DNA of 38,568 nt from Erwinia typographi (GTDB lineage Bacteria; Pseudomonadota; Gammaproteobacteria; Enterobacterales; Enterobacteriaceae). The notes beneath the pieces are model-generated. The model was not told the origin of the DNA, did not search any database, and saw only the letters and a list, made by a program, of their open reading frames with translations. Shown one piece after another: positions 7,939 through 15,987 of the stretch (the stretch's first letter is position 1; each line of letters starts with the position of its first letter). The stretch is taken from positions 1-38,568 of the forward strand of contig NZ_JRUQ01000102.1 in NCBI RefSeq assembly GCF_000773975.1, read 5' to 3'. Made by a program: the position numbers and the translations under genes.

Positions 7939-8778
7939 TCAACGCTGTTCCAGCTCGTCCAGCTGGTTGTAAAGATCGGCGATACGGTGAATACGCTGGC
8001 GTCCTTCACTTAGCAGTTCGTGCAGCACGGCATTGGCCAGCAGGTTAATTAAGCTGTTGGCCGAAGCGTAGCTGTCAAAGGCGGAAACGCTGTCCAGCGG
8101 AGCGCAAAGCTGCCAGCGCGCCAGCGCAATCACCGCCTGCGCCTGGGGCTCACAAATGGCCAGCGTAGGGATGCCGTCATGCTGTAGCTGTAGCAACAGC
8201 GGCTTGATAATGCGGGGACGACGGCGGAAAGCCAGCACCACCACCATATCTTCCGGCGTCACCTCCACCAGCTCTTCAGACAGCGTCTGGCCCGGCTGGG
8301 GCAGCACCTGGATAGCGCCTCTGGCCTGCAATAACTGCTGCCGGAAGTGCAGCGCCACCGGATAAGCATTGCGCAGGCCGATGATAAATACGCGCCGACT
8401 GCTGGCAAGCTGCTGGACCACTTCACCAAACTGAGCGGCATCTATCCCGTTCACCCACTGGGTCAGATTAGCCATTTCCTGCTTGTAATGGCGGGCGAGT
8501 AAGGTATTGCCCTGCACCGCGTCACGGTTATCGGTCAGCGGCATACCGCTCTGGCGCAGGGTTCGCAGCTCGTCGCGCATATCTTTATATTTTTCATAGC
8601 CCAGCCGCCTGAAGAGACGGCTGACGGTGGCCTTCGACACGCCGCTAAGGCGCGCCAGCTCGGCGCTGTTATAGCTGATCAAATCGTCGAAGTGATCGAA
8701 AACAAAATCACCCACGCGCTGCTCCTGCGGTGAGAGCTGCGGATAGTGACTTCTCAAACGTTCATCGAGCTGCTTCAT
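7939..8778 (-). CDS. hpxU: RpiR/MurR-family transcriptional regulator HpxU
   Basis: A 279-residue RpiR-type regulator. The N-terminal HTH_6 domain (about residues 1-77) contains NSAELARLSGVSKATVSRLFRRLGY. A C-terminal SIS domain (about 120-250, including RRVFIIGLRNAYPVALHF) would bind a phosphorylated or acidic effector. An AAGG ribosome site lies 8 nt before ATG. In Klebsiella, HpxU is the RpiR-type repressor of the allantoate genes, and here it sits between the two operons it would control. It is read in the same direction as the ABC operon but separated from it by a 305-nt regulatory gap. Confidence 0.88.
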   Translation of the reverse strand: MKQLDERLRSHYPQLSPQEQRVGDFVFDHFDDLISYNSAELARLSGVSKATVSRLFRRLGYEKYKDMRDELRTLRQSGMPLTDNRDAVQGNTLLARHYKQEMANLTQWVNGIDAAQFGEVVQQLASSRRVFIIGLRNAYPVALHFRQQLLQARGAIQVLPQPGQTLSEELVEVTPEDMVVVLAFRRRPRIIKPLLLQLQHDGIPTLAICEPQAQAVIALARWQLCAPLDSVSAFDSYASANSLINLLANAVLHELLSEGRQRIHRIADLYNQLDELEQR

Positions 8779-8862
8779 AGCGTTGACCTTGTAACTTTTG
8801 TTTCAGGGAACCTAACATATACAAATAACGTGCCCAACCGGGAAACCATTTTGCCGTCAGAC

Positions 8863-8874
8863 GACAATTTTGTC
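8863..8874. promoter_or_regulatory. candidate operator palindrome between hpxU and hpxW
   Basis: GACAA-TT-TTGTC is a perfect 5+5 inverted repeat in the 198-nt divergent region, about 50 bp upstream of the hpxW -24 element. It could be bound by HpxU or another regulator. I cannot find an equally good copy in the binding-protein promoter region, so the assignment is weak. Confidence 0.3.
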
Positions 8875-8921
8875 TCTCTCTTCCGGGAAAGGGCGGATTA
8901 ACTGCCGCCGGGCTGAAAAAC

Positions 8922-8938
8922 TGGAACATCTCTTGCTT
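8922..8938 (+). promoter_or_regulatory. sigma-54 promoter of hpxWXYZ
   Basis: CTGGAAC-ATCTC-TTGCT keeps the invariant GG (8923-8924) and GC (8935-8936) exactly 10 nt apart, with one mismatch in TGGCAC and a full TTGCW. The start point is expected near 8948, 30 nt before the hpxW ATG. No perfect NtrC site is seen close by; a half-like ACCATTTTG lies at 8845-8853. Confidence 0.65.
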
Positions 8939-8976
8939 TACTGTTCCCTCTGTCACCCTAAAAAAAAGAGACTGGA

Positions 8977-10563
8977 ATGATTCAAAGTAATATCGCCCCG
9001 CTTGGCATGGCGGTGGCTCCTCACCATCTGGCGAGTGAGAGCGCACTGTCCGTGCTGCGTGAAGGAGGCAATGCCATTGAGGCGATGGTCGCCGCCGCCG
9101 CCACCATCGCCGTCGTTTATCCCCACATGAACGGGCTGGGAGGCGATGGCTTCTGGCTGATTGTTCCGCCACAGGGTGAGCCCATTGCCATCGATGCGAG
9201 CGGAGCCGCTGGTTCGCTGGCCAATCGCGCGTTCTATGACGGCGCCATAGCCATTCCTCATCGCGGCCCCAAAGCGGCGCTGACCGTGGCCGGCACCGTT
9301 AGCGGCTGGGCTGAGGCCCTGAACGTTTCAGCGGAGTTTGGCGGCACGCCGACGCCGATCGCCAGGCTGCTGGCCGATGCGATTCGCTATGCGGCGGACG
9401 GCATCCCGGTGACCCATTCGCAGTCCTCGGCGACCGAAAGCAAATATCATGAGCTGGCGGATCAGCCAGGCTTTGCCCACACTTTTCTGCCGGATGGCGA
9501 GGTGCCAAAACCCGGCAGCCGCTTCACCCAGCCAGAGCTGGCTAACACGCTGAGTCTGCTGACCGAAGACGGCCTTGAAAGCTTTTATCGCGGCCCGCTG
9601 GCGAACAAACTGGCAAGCGAGATGTCGCGTCTGGGAATGCCGATCACCCTGGAAGACCTGAACCTTCACCGTGCCAGACGCCGTACCCCGCTGCGCATTC
9701 AGCATCAGTCTGGCGAGATTTATAACATGACGCCGCCGACTCAGGGCCTGGTGTCGCTGGCGATCCTCGGCATCACTGACCGACTAAATATGGCCGAAGC
9801 CGATGAGGCGCAAACCATCCATCGCATCGTGGAAGCCACCAAGCTCGCCTTCAGCCTACGCGATCGTTACATCACCGATCCGCAGCATATGCGTGAGGAG
9901 ATGCAGGCGCTGCTGGACTCTGAGCTGCTGGCCAAAATGGCGGAGAACATTGATCTTCGCCAGGCGGCGCCGTGGGGAACCGGCAAAGGCCCAGGCGATA
10001 CGGTCTGGATGGGGGTGATGGACAGCAGCGGTCTGGCCGTGTCGTTCATCCAGAGCATTTATCATGAGTTTGGCAGCGGCGTAGTGCTGCCTGATACCGG
10101 CATTACCTGGCAAAATCGCGGCGCGGCTTTCAGCCTCGATCCCGATCATCTGCTGGCTTTGCAGCCGGGTAAACAGCCTTTCCATACCCTGAATCCCGCA
10201 GCGGCCCGCCTGAATGATGGCCGGACGATGGTCTACGGTTCGATGGGGGGCGACGGTCAGCCGCAAACCCAGGCCGCTATATTTACCCGCCATGTGGTTC
10301 AGGGCATGCCGCTACAGCAGTGCATCAGTGCGCCACGCTGGCTGCTTGGCCGTACCTGGGGCCAGGTTTCGGATTCGCTGAAGCTGGAGAGCCGCTTTTC
10401 CCAGCAGACCTTTGACCAACTGCGCGCGCTGGGGCACGAGGTGGAAGCCCTGCCTGAGTACAGCGAGGCCGTAGGCCACGCCGGAGCCATTGTCCGGCAC
10501 ACCAACGGCATGCTCGAAGGAGCATGTGACCCAAGAAGCAACGGCAGCGCTGCCGGTTTTTAA
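8977..10563 (+). CDS. hpxW: oxamate amidohydrolase HpxW (gamma-glutamyltranspeptidase-like Ntn hydrolase)
   Basis: A 528-residue protein of the gamma-glutamyltransferase superfamily. GNAIEAMVAAAATIAVVYPHMNGLGGDGF near the N-terminus is typical. The probable autocleavage site is GPGDT-VWMGVMD, with Thr342 as the new N-terminal nucleophile of the small subunit; SMGGDGQPQTQAA near residue 428 is the oxyanion-region motif. There is no signal peptide, unlike secreted GGTs, so a cytoplasmic amidohydrolase is expected. Klebsiella HpxW hydrolyses oxamate to oxalate and ammonia. It is first in a four-gene operon, 12 nt before hpxX, downstream of a -24/-12 promoter. Confidence 0.88.
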   Translation: MIQSNIAPLGMAVAPHHLASESALSVLREGGNAIEAMVAAAATIAVVYPHMNGLGGDGFWLIVPPQGEPIAIDASGAAGSLANRAFYDGAIAIPHRGPKAALTVAGTVSGWAEALNVSAEFGGTPTPIARLLADAIRYAADGIPVTHSQSSATESKYHELADQPGFAHTFLPDGEVPKPGSRFTQPELANTLSLLTEDGLESFYRGPLANKLASEMSRLGMPITLEDLNLHRARRRTPLRIQHQSGEIYNMTPPTQGLVSLAILGITDRLNMAEADEAQTIHRIVEATKLAFSLRDRYITDPQHMREEMQALLDSELLAKMAENIDLRQAAPWGTGKGPGDTVWMGVMDSSGLAVSFIQSIYHEFGSGVVLPDTGITWQNRGAAFSLDPDHLLALQPGKQPFHTLNPAAARLNDGRTMVYGSMGGDGQPQTQAAIFTRHVVQGMPLQQCISAPRWLLGRTWGQVSDSLKLESRFSQQTFDQLRALGHEVEALPEYSEAVGHAGAIVRHTNGMLEGACDPRSNGSAAGF

Positions 10564-10575
10564 CAGGAGAGGATC

Positions 10576-10764
10576 ATGAAGCAACCTTCGCCCGACTGGG
10601 CTGCCTATGTGGCGCAAATGGAACAGGTTCTGGGCGTCCCGCTGGATGACGAGCGCCGTGCCGAACTGCTGATACAATTCACCCGCATCGCCGGGATGGC
10701 CGCGCCGTTGATGGCTTTCCCGCTTGACGACCGTCTGGAAGTGGCAGGAGTCTATAAAGCATGA
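10576..10764 (+). CDS. hpxX: small AtzG/GatC-like subunit HpxX (DUF4089)
   Basis: A 62-residue protein with a strong AGGAGAGG ribosome site just upstream. The pattern of an N-terminal helix, LGVPLDDERRAELLIQF, then FPLDDRLEVAGVYKA, matches DUF4089 proteins such as AtzG, which resemble GatC and wrap around an amidase partner. Its stop overlaps the hpxY start by 4 nt (ATGA), as expected for obligate complex partners. The function, stabilising or activating HpxY in oxalurate breakdown, is inferred from the AtzE-AtzG complex. Confidence 0.85.
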   Translation: MKQPSPDWAAYVAQMEQVLGVPLDDERRAELLIQFTRIAGMAAPLMAFPLDDRLEVAGVYKA

Positions 10765-12164
10765 ATCCGGCTTCCCTGACGATTCGCGAGCTACAGAGCG
10801 CGCTGGCTAAAGGCGAGCTGAGCGCGCGCGAGATTGCCCGGCAGACGCTGAGCAATATTGAGCAGTTCAATCCGGCGATCAATGCCTGGACTCACGTCAC
10901 CCAGGATCGCATGTTCAACGAGGCCGACCGCATCGATCGCCTGCGTAAAGAGGATCAGCCGCTACCGCCACTGGCCGCAGTAACCTATGCAGTGAAAAAC
11001 CTGTTTGATGTGGCCGGACACGCTACCCTCGCAGGAGCCAGCCTGTTCAGCGACCGCCAGGCGGCAAAGCGGGACGGCTGGGCTGTTAACCAGCTTGCCG
11101 AATCCGGCGCGCTGCTCTCCGGAATGCTGAATATGGATGCCTACGCCTACGGGTTTACCACCGAAAACAGCCACTATGGCGCCACGAAAAACCCACGCGA
11201 TCTGCTGCGCATCGCCGGTGGCTCATCCGGGGGATCCGCCGCCGCGGTGGCCGCGGGGCTGGTCAACTTTTCACTGGGGACGGATACCAACGGCTCAATC
11301 CGCGTACCGGCCTCGCTGTGCGGCATTTTTGGCCTGAAGCCAACCTTTGGTCGCCTGTCCCGCAGCGGCAGCCATCCGTTTGTTGCCAGCCTCGATCATA
11401 TCGGGCCTTTCGCCCGTTCGATCGACGATCTGGCCGTGGTTTATGACACGCTCCAGGGACGCGATCCTCAGGACAGCTTCCAGGCGGAAAAAACGCTTAA
11501 TCCCGTCCACCACCGGCTTGAGCACGGACTTGAAGGCCTGCGCTGCGGCGTGCTGGGCGGCTATTTCCAGACCTGGTGCAGCGGGGAAGCGCGCGCCGCG
11601 GTGGCTGCTGCGGCCATGGCGCTGAATGCTCAGGATGAAGTCGTGTTAGCGGAAGCCGAGCTGGCGCGCACCGCCGCCTTTGTTATTACTGCGGCTGAAG
11701 GCGGCAACGCCTATTTGCCTGCCCTCAGAACCATGCCGGAACGCTTTGAGCCGCTGTCGCGCGAGCGGCTGCTGGCAGGCGCGATGATCCCTTCAGCCTG
11801 GTACGTGCAGGCGCAGCGTTTTCGCCACCATTTCAGGCAGCAGGTCTTGCCGCTGTTTGAGCAGTTTGACGTGCTGATTGCCCCGGCGACGCCGTGCAGC
11901 GCAACCCCGATCGGCCAGGAAACGATGCGCATCAATAACACCGATCTGCCGATCCGCGCCAGTATGGGGATGCTGACCCAGCCGATCTCCTTTCTCGGAC
12001 TGCCGGTGACCACCGTCCCGCTACAAACGCCGGGTGGATTGCCGATTGGTCTGCAACTGATTGCCGCTCCGTTCAAAGAAGAAGCCTGCCTGCGCGCGGC
12101 CTGGGCCCTGGAAAAAATGGGTATTGCGCAAGCGGCTCCAGCCCCCCTGGGATCGCCATTATGA
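10761..12164 (+). CDS. hpxY: AtzE-family amidase HpxY
   Basis: A 467-residue amidase-signature enzyme. The Ser-cisSer-Lys triad is complete: Lys79 in YAVKNLFD, Ser155 in GGSSGGS, and the nucleophile Ser179 in GTDTNGSIRVP, with the family's usual 24-residue spacing between the serines. AtzE, its closest named relative, deaminates 1-carboxybiuret in cyanurate degradation. Within the hpx operon oxalurate or a derivative is the likely substrate. It overlaps hpxX and hpxZ by 4 nt each, implying coupled translation and stoichiometric amounts. Exact reaction is unproven. Confidence 0.87.
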   Translation: MNPASLTIRELQSALAKGELSAREIARQTLSNIEQFNPAINAWTHVTQDRMFNEADRIDRLRKEDQPLPPLAAVTYAVKNLFDVAGHATLAGASLFSDRQAAKRDGWAVNQLAESGALLSGMLNMDAYAYGFTTENSHYGATKNPRDLLRIAGGSSGGSAAAVAAGLVNFSLGTDTNGSIRVPASLCGIFGLKPTFGRLSRSGSHPFVASLDHIGPFARSIDDLAVVYDTLQGRDPQDSFQAEKTLNPVHHRLEHGLEGLRCGVLGGYFQTWCSGEARAAVAAAAMALNAQDEVVLAEAELARTAAFVITAAEGGNAYLPALRTMPERFEPLSRERLLAGAMIPSAWYVQAQRFRHHFRQQVLPLFEQFDVLIAPATPCSATPIGQETMRINNTDLPIRASMGMLTQPISFLGLPVTTVPLQTPGGLPIGLQLIAAPFKEEACLRAAWALEKMGIAQAAPAPLGSPL

Positions 12165-12544
12165 AAAGTGAATATATCGATCGCCCGGCCATTCTGGCCG
12201 AGGTCACCGCCGCTTTTTATCGCTATGAAGAAGCCTTAATCAGCAATGATACTGTGGTATTGGATGAGCTGTTCTGGCACGACGAGCGAACCGTGAGGCT
12301 GGGCGCCGGAGAGAATTTATACGGCATTGAGCAGATCAGGGCGTTTCGCGCTTCCCGCCCTGCACAGGGGCTGGATCGCGAGCTGCATAATACCGTCATC
12401 ACGACTTTTGGTGAGGATTATGCGGTTTGCAGCACCGAGTTCACCCGCGACGGCAGCGAAAAAATCGGACGCCAGCAGCAGACGTGGGTGAAACTTCCCT
12501 GCGGCTGGCGCATTGTGGCGGCTCAGGTCAGCCTGATGACCTGA
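12161..12544 (+). CDS. hpxZ: AtzH-like protein HpxZ (DUF3225, SnoaL/NTF2 fold)
   Basis: A 127-residue protein with the NTF2-like pattern of DUF3225: an N-terminal helix ending YRYEEALISNDTVVLDELFW, then strands DERTVRLGAGENLYG and a C-terminal GWRIVAAQVSLM. The homologue AtzH hydrolyses 1,3-dicarboxyurea in the cyanurate pathway. In Klebsiella hpxZ closes the hpxWXYZ group linked to oxalurate catabolism. Its ATG overlaps hpxY by 4 nt, and a GC-rich hairpin follows 9 nt after the stop. An enzymatic role such as hydrolysis of an N-carboxy intermediate is inference. Confidence 0.85.
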   Translation: MKSEYIDRPAILAEVTAAFYRYEEALISNDTVVLDELFWHDERTVRLGAGENLYGIEQIRAFRASRPAQGLDRELHNTVITTFGEDYAVCSTEFTRDGSEKIGRQQQTWVKLPCGWRIVAAQVSLMT

Positions 12545-12553
12545 TTACCTTCC

Positions 12554-12572
12554 GGGCGGACGCTGTCCGCCC
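12554..12572 (+). terminator. hairpin after hpxZ
   Basis: GGGCGGAC-GCT-GTCCGCCC is a perfect 8-bp stem with a 3-nt loop directly after hpxZ. The following bases are only modestly T-rich (AACTTTTAAT about 8 nt later), so it may be a weak terminator or an mRNA-end stabiliser. Confidence 0.5.
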
Positions 12573-12906
12573 TCCACATCAACTTTTAATAAGAATTTAA
12601 GTAAAATGAAATAAGAAAATAGCGATGAAACATACAAAGTATTTTATTTATTAAGAATGCTAAGCACCATAAATGACAGGTTAACCCCCTACACCTTCAG
12701 CCAAAAAAAATAATCTGGCATTGAATAAATAAAGTCGTATTTTTTTCATTTTTACTTAATATCGACACCTCTCACAACTATTTACACCAGCCCACTTTAA
12801 ACTGTAATAAACTCAGGCAAGTGAAAAGCGTATCCCTTCAGACACTGTATTTCCTCTTTGCCATTTGCCGGGTATCAAGGATGTTAATATAAATGGAGGT
12901 ATTGTA
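12573..12906 (+). promoter_or_regulatory. AT-rich intergenic stretch with candidate promoter for the GH3 gene
   Basis: These 334 bases are much more AT-rich than their neighbours and hold no credible gene. A possible promoter is TTTACA (12781-12786) with TAATAA (12805-12810) 18 nt later. A strong GGAGG (12895-12899) precedes the ATG at 12907 by 7 nt. The base composition suggests that the glycosidase gene and its leader were acquired separately from the hpx genes. Confidence 0.35.
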
Positions 12907-14925
12907 ATGAATATCAGCAACGTGGGTTATATCATAGCGGTTACAGGCGCCCTGACCCTGGGCGTCAGCGGCTGTAGAGAGAGCAATCAGGACCAACCGC
13001 ATCTGGGTTACCAGAACGTGGCGATAATAACCGTTAACGGCCTTAAATTTAAGGACCTCAATCGCAATGGTCAGCTTGATCCTTACGAAGACTGGCGTTT
13101 AGACAGCCTCACCCGGACAAAGAACCTGGCCTCGCTGATGACGGTGGAAGAGAAAGCGGGCCTGATGATGCATGGAACGCTGCCGCTGGTGAACGATCGG
13201 GTCGATTTTCCCACGCTTGAAAAAGAGATCGTCGGAAGTTCGGTGAATACCTTCATCACCAGAATGAGTGGTAATCCGGGCCACATCTCGCAGGACAATA
13301 ACCAGATTCAAGCCGTTGCCGAAAAAACGCGGCTGGGCATTCCGGTAACCATCAGCACCGATCCCCGTAACCATTTCACTCACGATCCCAACGCCACCAG
13401 CGTTGCCGCCGGGCGCTTTTCCGCCTGGCCGGAAACCCTCGGCTTTGCCGCGCTCGATGATACTGACCTGATGAGGAGATTTGGCGACATTGCGCGGCAG
13501 GAATATCGCGCCGTCGGTATTCATATGTCACTTTCCCCTCAGGCCGATTTAGCCACTGAACCTCGCTGGGGGCGCATCAACGGCACCTTCGGCGAAGATA
13601 ATCAGCTCGCCAAACGCCTGACCCAGGCTTATATCGAAGGCTTCCAGAAGGGCGGCAGCGGACTGAACAAGGAAAGCGTCATTACGGTTGTAAAACATTT
13701 TGCCGGAGGCGGCCCGCAGCTTAACGGACTCGATCCGCATAACAGCTACGGAAAAGAGCAAATCTATCCCGGCAATAATCTGGAATACCATCTGGTTCCC
13801 TTTGAAGGCGCGTTTGCCGCTAATGTGGCCTCGGTGATGCCGTACTACGGCAAACCCGTTGGCCTGCGGAATAAGAATGAGCGGATTGAATCCGTTGGTT
13901 TTGGCTTCAGCAAACAAATACTCACCGATATGCTGCGCGGCCGCTTCGCCTTTAAAGGGGTGATCCTCAGCGACTGGGGGATTCTGGAAGACTGCGTCGG
14001 TCAGTGCCAGACCGGGTTAACCGATGCGCAGGTCAGCGCCGGCGTCTCCGCATTCTCGATGCCGTTTGGTATGCCCTGGGGAGTGGAAAACCTGACCCGT
14101 CAGCAACGCATAGTGAAAAGCGTGGAGGCTGGCGTCGATCAGTTCGGCGGAACGAGTAATTCCTCAGATCTGATAGCAGCGATTAACCAGCAGCAAATCC
14201 CGCAGGCAAGGATCGATCAATCCGTTATAAGGCTCCTGCAACAAAAATTCATCACCGGCCTGTTTGAAGATCCCTATGTGGATGAGAAAGCCGCCGTGCG
14301 CATCGTCGGCAACGCGGACTTCCAGCACCAGGCGGAAGAAGCGCAGCGCCGTTCTCACGTACTGCTACAAAATAACGACAATCTGCTGCCGATGTCGCTG
14401 GCGGGGAAAAAAGCCTGGCTTTATCAGGTTAACCCGGGCATCGCCGCAAATTATGGTTTGACCGTGGTGGCAACGCCAGAACAGGCCGATATCGCAATTT
14501 TACGCTTTGTCGCGCCGGGAGAAACGGACCCGCACTTCCCCTTCGGTTCGATTCATTTCGGCCAGTTGGGCTTTGGCGATGCGGCCTCGATTGTGCTGGA
14601 TGAAAAAGCGGGTGTTTACAGCGGCAGCGAAGATTATCAGGCGCTCGAACGGGTCAGCCAGCAGCAGATCCCTACCCTGGTTTCCGTCTACCTTGGCCGC
14701 CCCGCAATCCTCAGCAATGTGGTAGATAAAACCGACGTGCTGCTGGCGAATTTCGGCAGTTCTGATGAAGCGATGTTTGAGGTGATCAGCGGGAAGGCAA
14801 AGCCAGAAGGGAAACTGCCCTTTGAATTACCTTCCAGCTGGCAGGAGGTGCTGAACCAGCAGGAAGACCGTCCCCATGACACGGCCAATCCTCTGTTCCC
14901 GATTGGCGCAGGTTTAGTAATGTAG
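12907..14925 (+). CDS. GH3-family glycoside hydrolase lipoprotein (beta-glucosidase-like)
   Basis: A 672-residue predicted lipoprotein. The ATG at 12907 was chosen over 12865 because of its GGAGG site and because it opens a signal peptide ending in lipobox VSGC (Cys23). The (beta/alpha)8 GH3 domain shows LGIPVTISTDPRNHF, LATEPRWGRINGTFGEDN, VVKHFAGGGP and the nucleophile Asp356 in GVILSDWG. The C-terminal alpha/beta sandwich ends near GKLPFELP, and no fibronectin domain follows. It probably releases beta-linked glucose or xylose from glycans or plant glucosides at the cell envelope. It lies alone between hpxZ and the converging puuE, with no evident link to purines. Confidence 0.87.
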   Translation: MNISNVGYIIAVTGALTLGVSGCRESNQDQPHLGYQNVAIITVNGLKFKDLNRNGQLDPYEDWRLDSLTRTKNLASLMTVEEKAGLMMHGTLPLVNDRVDFPTLEKEIVGSSVNTFITRMSGNPGHISQDNNQIQAVAEKTRLGIPVTISTDPRNHFTHDPNATSVAAGRFSAWPETLGFAALDDTDLMRRFGDIARQEYRAVGIHMSLSPQADLATEPRWGRINGTFGEDNQLAKRLTQAYIEGFQKGGSGLNKESVITVVKHFAGGGPQLNGLDPHNSYGKEQIYPGNNLEYHLVPFEGAFAANVASVMPYYGKPVGLRNKNERIESVGFGFSKQILTDMLRGRFAFKGVILSDWGILEDCVGQCQTGLTDAQVSAGVSAFSMPFGMPWGVENLTRQQRIVKSVEAGVDQFGGTSNSSDLIAAINQQQIPQARIDQSVIRLLQQKFITGLFEDPYVDEKAAVRIVGNADFQHQAEEAQRRSHVLLQNNDNLLPMSLAGKKAWLYQVNPGIAANYGLTVVATPEQADIAILRFVAPGETDPHFPFGSIHFGQLGFGDAASIVLDEKAGVYSGSEDYQALERVSQQQIPTLVSVYLGRPAILSNVVDKTDVLLANFGSSDEAMFEVISGKAKPEGKLPFELPSSWQEVLNQQEDRPHDTANPLFPIGAGLVM

Positions 14926-14935
14926 TGCTGGATTT

Positions 14936-14966
14936 GCCACCCCGACAGCGGATTTGCCGGGGTGGC
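14936..14966. terminator. bidirectional terminator-like hairpin between GH3 and puuE
   Basis: GCCACCCCG (14936-14944) pairs perfectly with CGGGGTGGC (14958-14966) around a 13-nt loop, in the 76-nt gap between two converging genes. T-runs are weak on both sides, so termination may be partial or factor-assisted. Confidence 0.5.
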
Positions 14967-15001
14967 AGGAGCCGTCGTCGGTTCCCGTTATGATGGCGAA
15001 A

Positions 15002-15961
15002 TCACGCCGCCGGGGTAGGATGCGTTTTTACCCAGTGTTCGGCAATTTGCTGGCGCGTACAGATCCACACATCGTCATGCTGCTGGATATGGTCCAGAAA
15101 ACGCTGCAGCGCCTTAAAGCGGCCAGGGCGGCCAAGCAGTCGGCAGTGCATGCCAATGGACAACATTTTCGGCGAAGTTTCGCCCTCGTCATACAGCACG
15201 TCAAAACTGTCTTTCAGATAGGTATAAAACTGTTCCGCGGTATTGAAGCCCTGTGGCGTGGCAAAGCGCATGTCGTTGGTTTCCAGCGTATAGGGAATGA
15301 TCAGATGCGGTTTTACCGTGCCATCCTGGCAGGTGACCTGCGTCCAGAACGGCAAATCGTCGCCGTAATAGTCGCTGTCGTAGGTAAACCCTCCCTGCTC
15401 TACCACCAGACGACGGGTGTTTGGGCTGTCGCGGCCGGTATACCAGCCGGTTGGCGCTTTGCCAAACAGGTCGATTAGCGTATCCACCGCCTGCTGCATA
15501 TGCTGGCGCTCGGCTTTCGCGTCCATTGACTGGTAGTGGATCCAGCGCCAGCCGTGGCTGACCACGTCGTAATCCGCCGCCTTAATAGCCCCGACTATTT
15601 CCGGGTGGCGCGCCAGCGCCATCGCCACCCCGAACACCGTCAGCGGCAGCCCCCGCTTCTGAAACTCATTATGAATACGCCAGAAACCCGCGCGAGAACC
15701 ATACTCGTACAGCGACTCCATTGACATATGGCGTTCCGGGTAGCTCGCGGCGCCAATAATGTCGGATAAAAACTGCTCGGAGCCGGCGTCGCCATGCAGC
15801 ACGCTGTTCTCCGCCCCTTCCTCATAGTTCAGCACAAACTGCACGGCGATACGCGCCTTGCCCGGCCATGCGGCATGTGGCGGATTGCCTGCGTAACCGC
15901 GAAGGTCACGAGGATAGTTTTTATTAAAGCTGTACTCTTTTTTTTCAACAGCATCATTCAT
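15002..15961 (-). CDS. puuE: allantoinase, PuuE type (HpxB)
   Basis: A 319-residue member of the polysaccharide-deacetylase-like allantoinases, unrelated to the metal-dependent AllB/DAL1 type. NYPRDLRGYAGNPPHAAWPG and IAVQFVLNYEEGAENS at the N-terminus, VVSHGWRW near the middle and GWYTGRDSPNTRRLVVE are characteristic of PuuE. It opens the allantoin ring to allantoate, the substrate of HpxK. The ATG at 15961 has AAAGGA 7 nt upstream. A TTG at 15991 would overlap hpxA by 4 nt, but lacks such a site. Third gene of the hpxS-hpxA-puuE operon. Confidence 0.93.
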   Translation of the reverse strand: MNDAVEKKEYSFNKNYPRDLRGYAGNPPHAAWPGKARIAVQFVLNYEEGAENSVLHGDAGSEQFLSDIIGAASYPERHMSMESLYEYGSRAGFWRIHNEFQKRGLPLTVFGVAMALARHPEIVGAIKAADYDVVSHGWRWIHYQSMDAKAERQHMQQAVDTLIDLFGKAPTGWYTGRDSPNTRRLVVEQGGFTYDSDYYGDDLPFWTQVTCQDGTVKPHLIIPYTLETNDMRFATPQGFNTAEQFYTYLKDSFDVLYDEGETSPKMLSIGMHCRLLGRPGRFKALQRFLDHIQQHDDVWICTRQQIAEHWVKTHPTPAA

Positions 15962-15987
15962 GGTCAAAGTCCTTTTGTCGGGACGAC

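Noticed and set aside
7734..8009. 91-codon minus-strand frame overlapping the hpxU 3' end and the regulatory gap
   Set aside because: Covers the NtrC site and part of hpxU in another frame; composition not protein-like.
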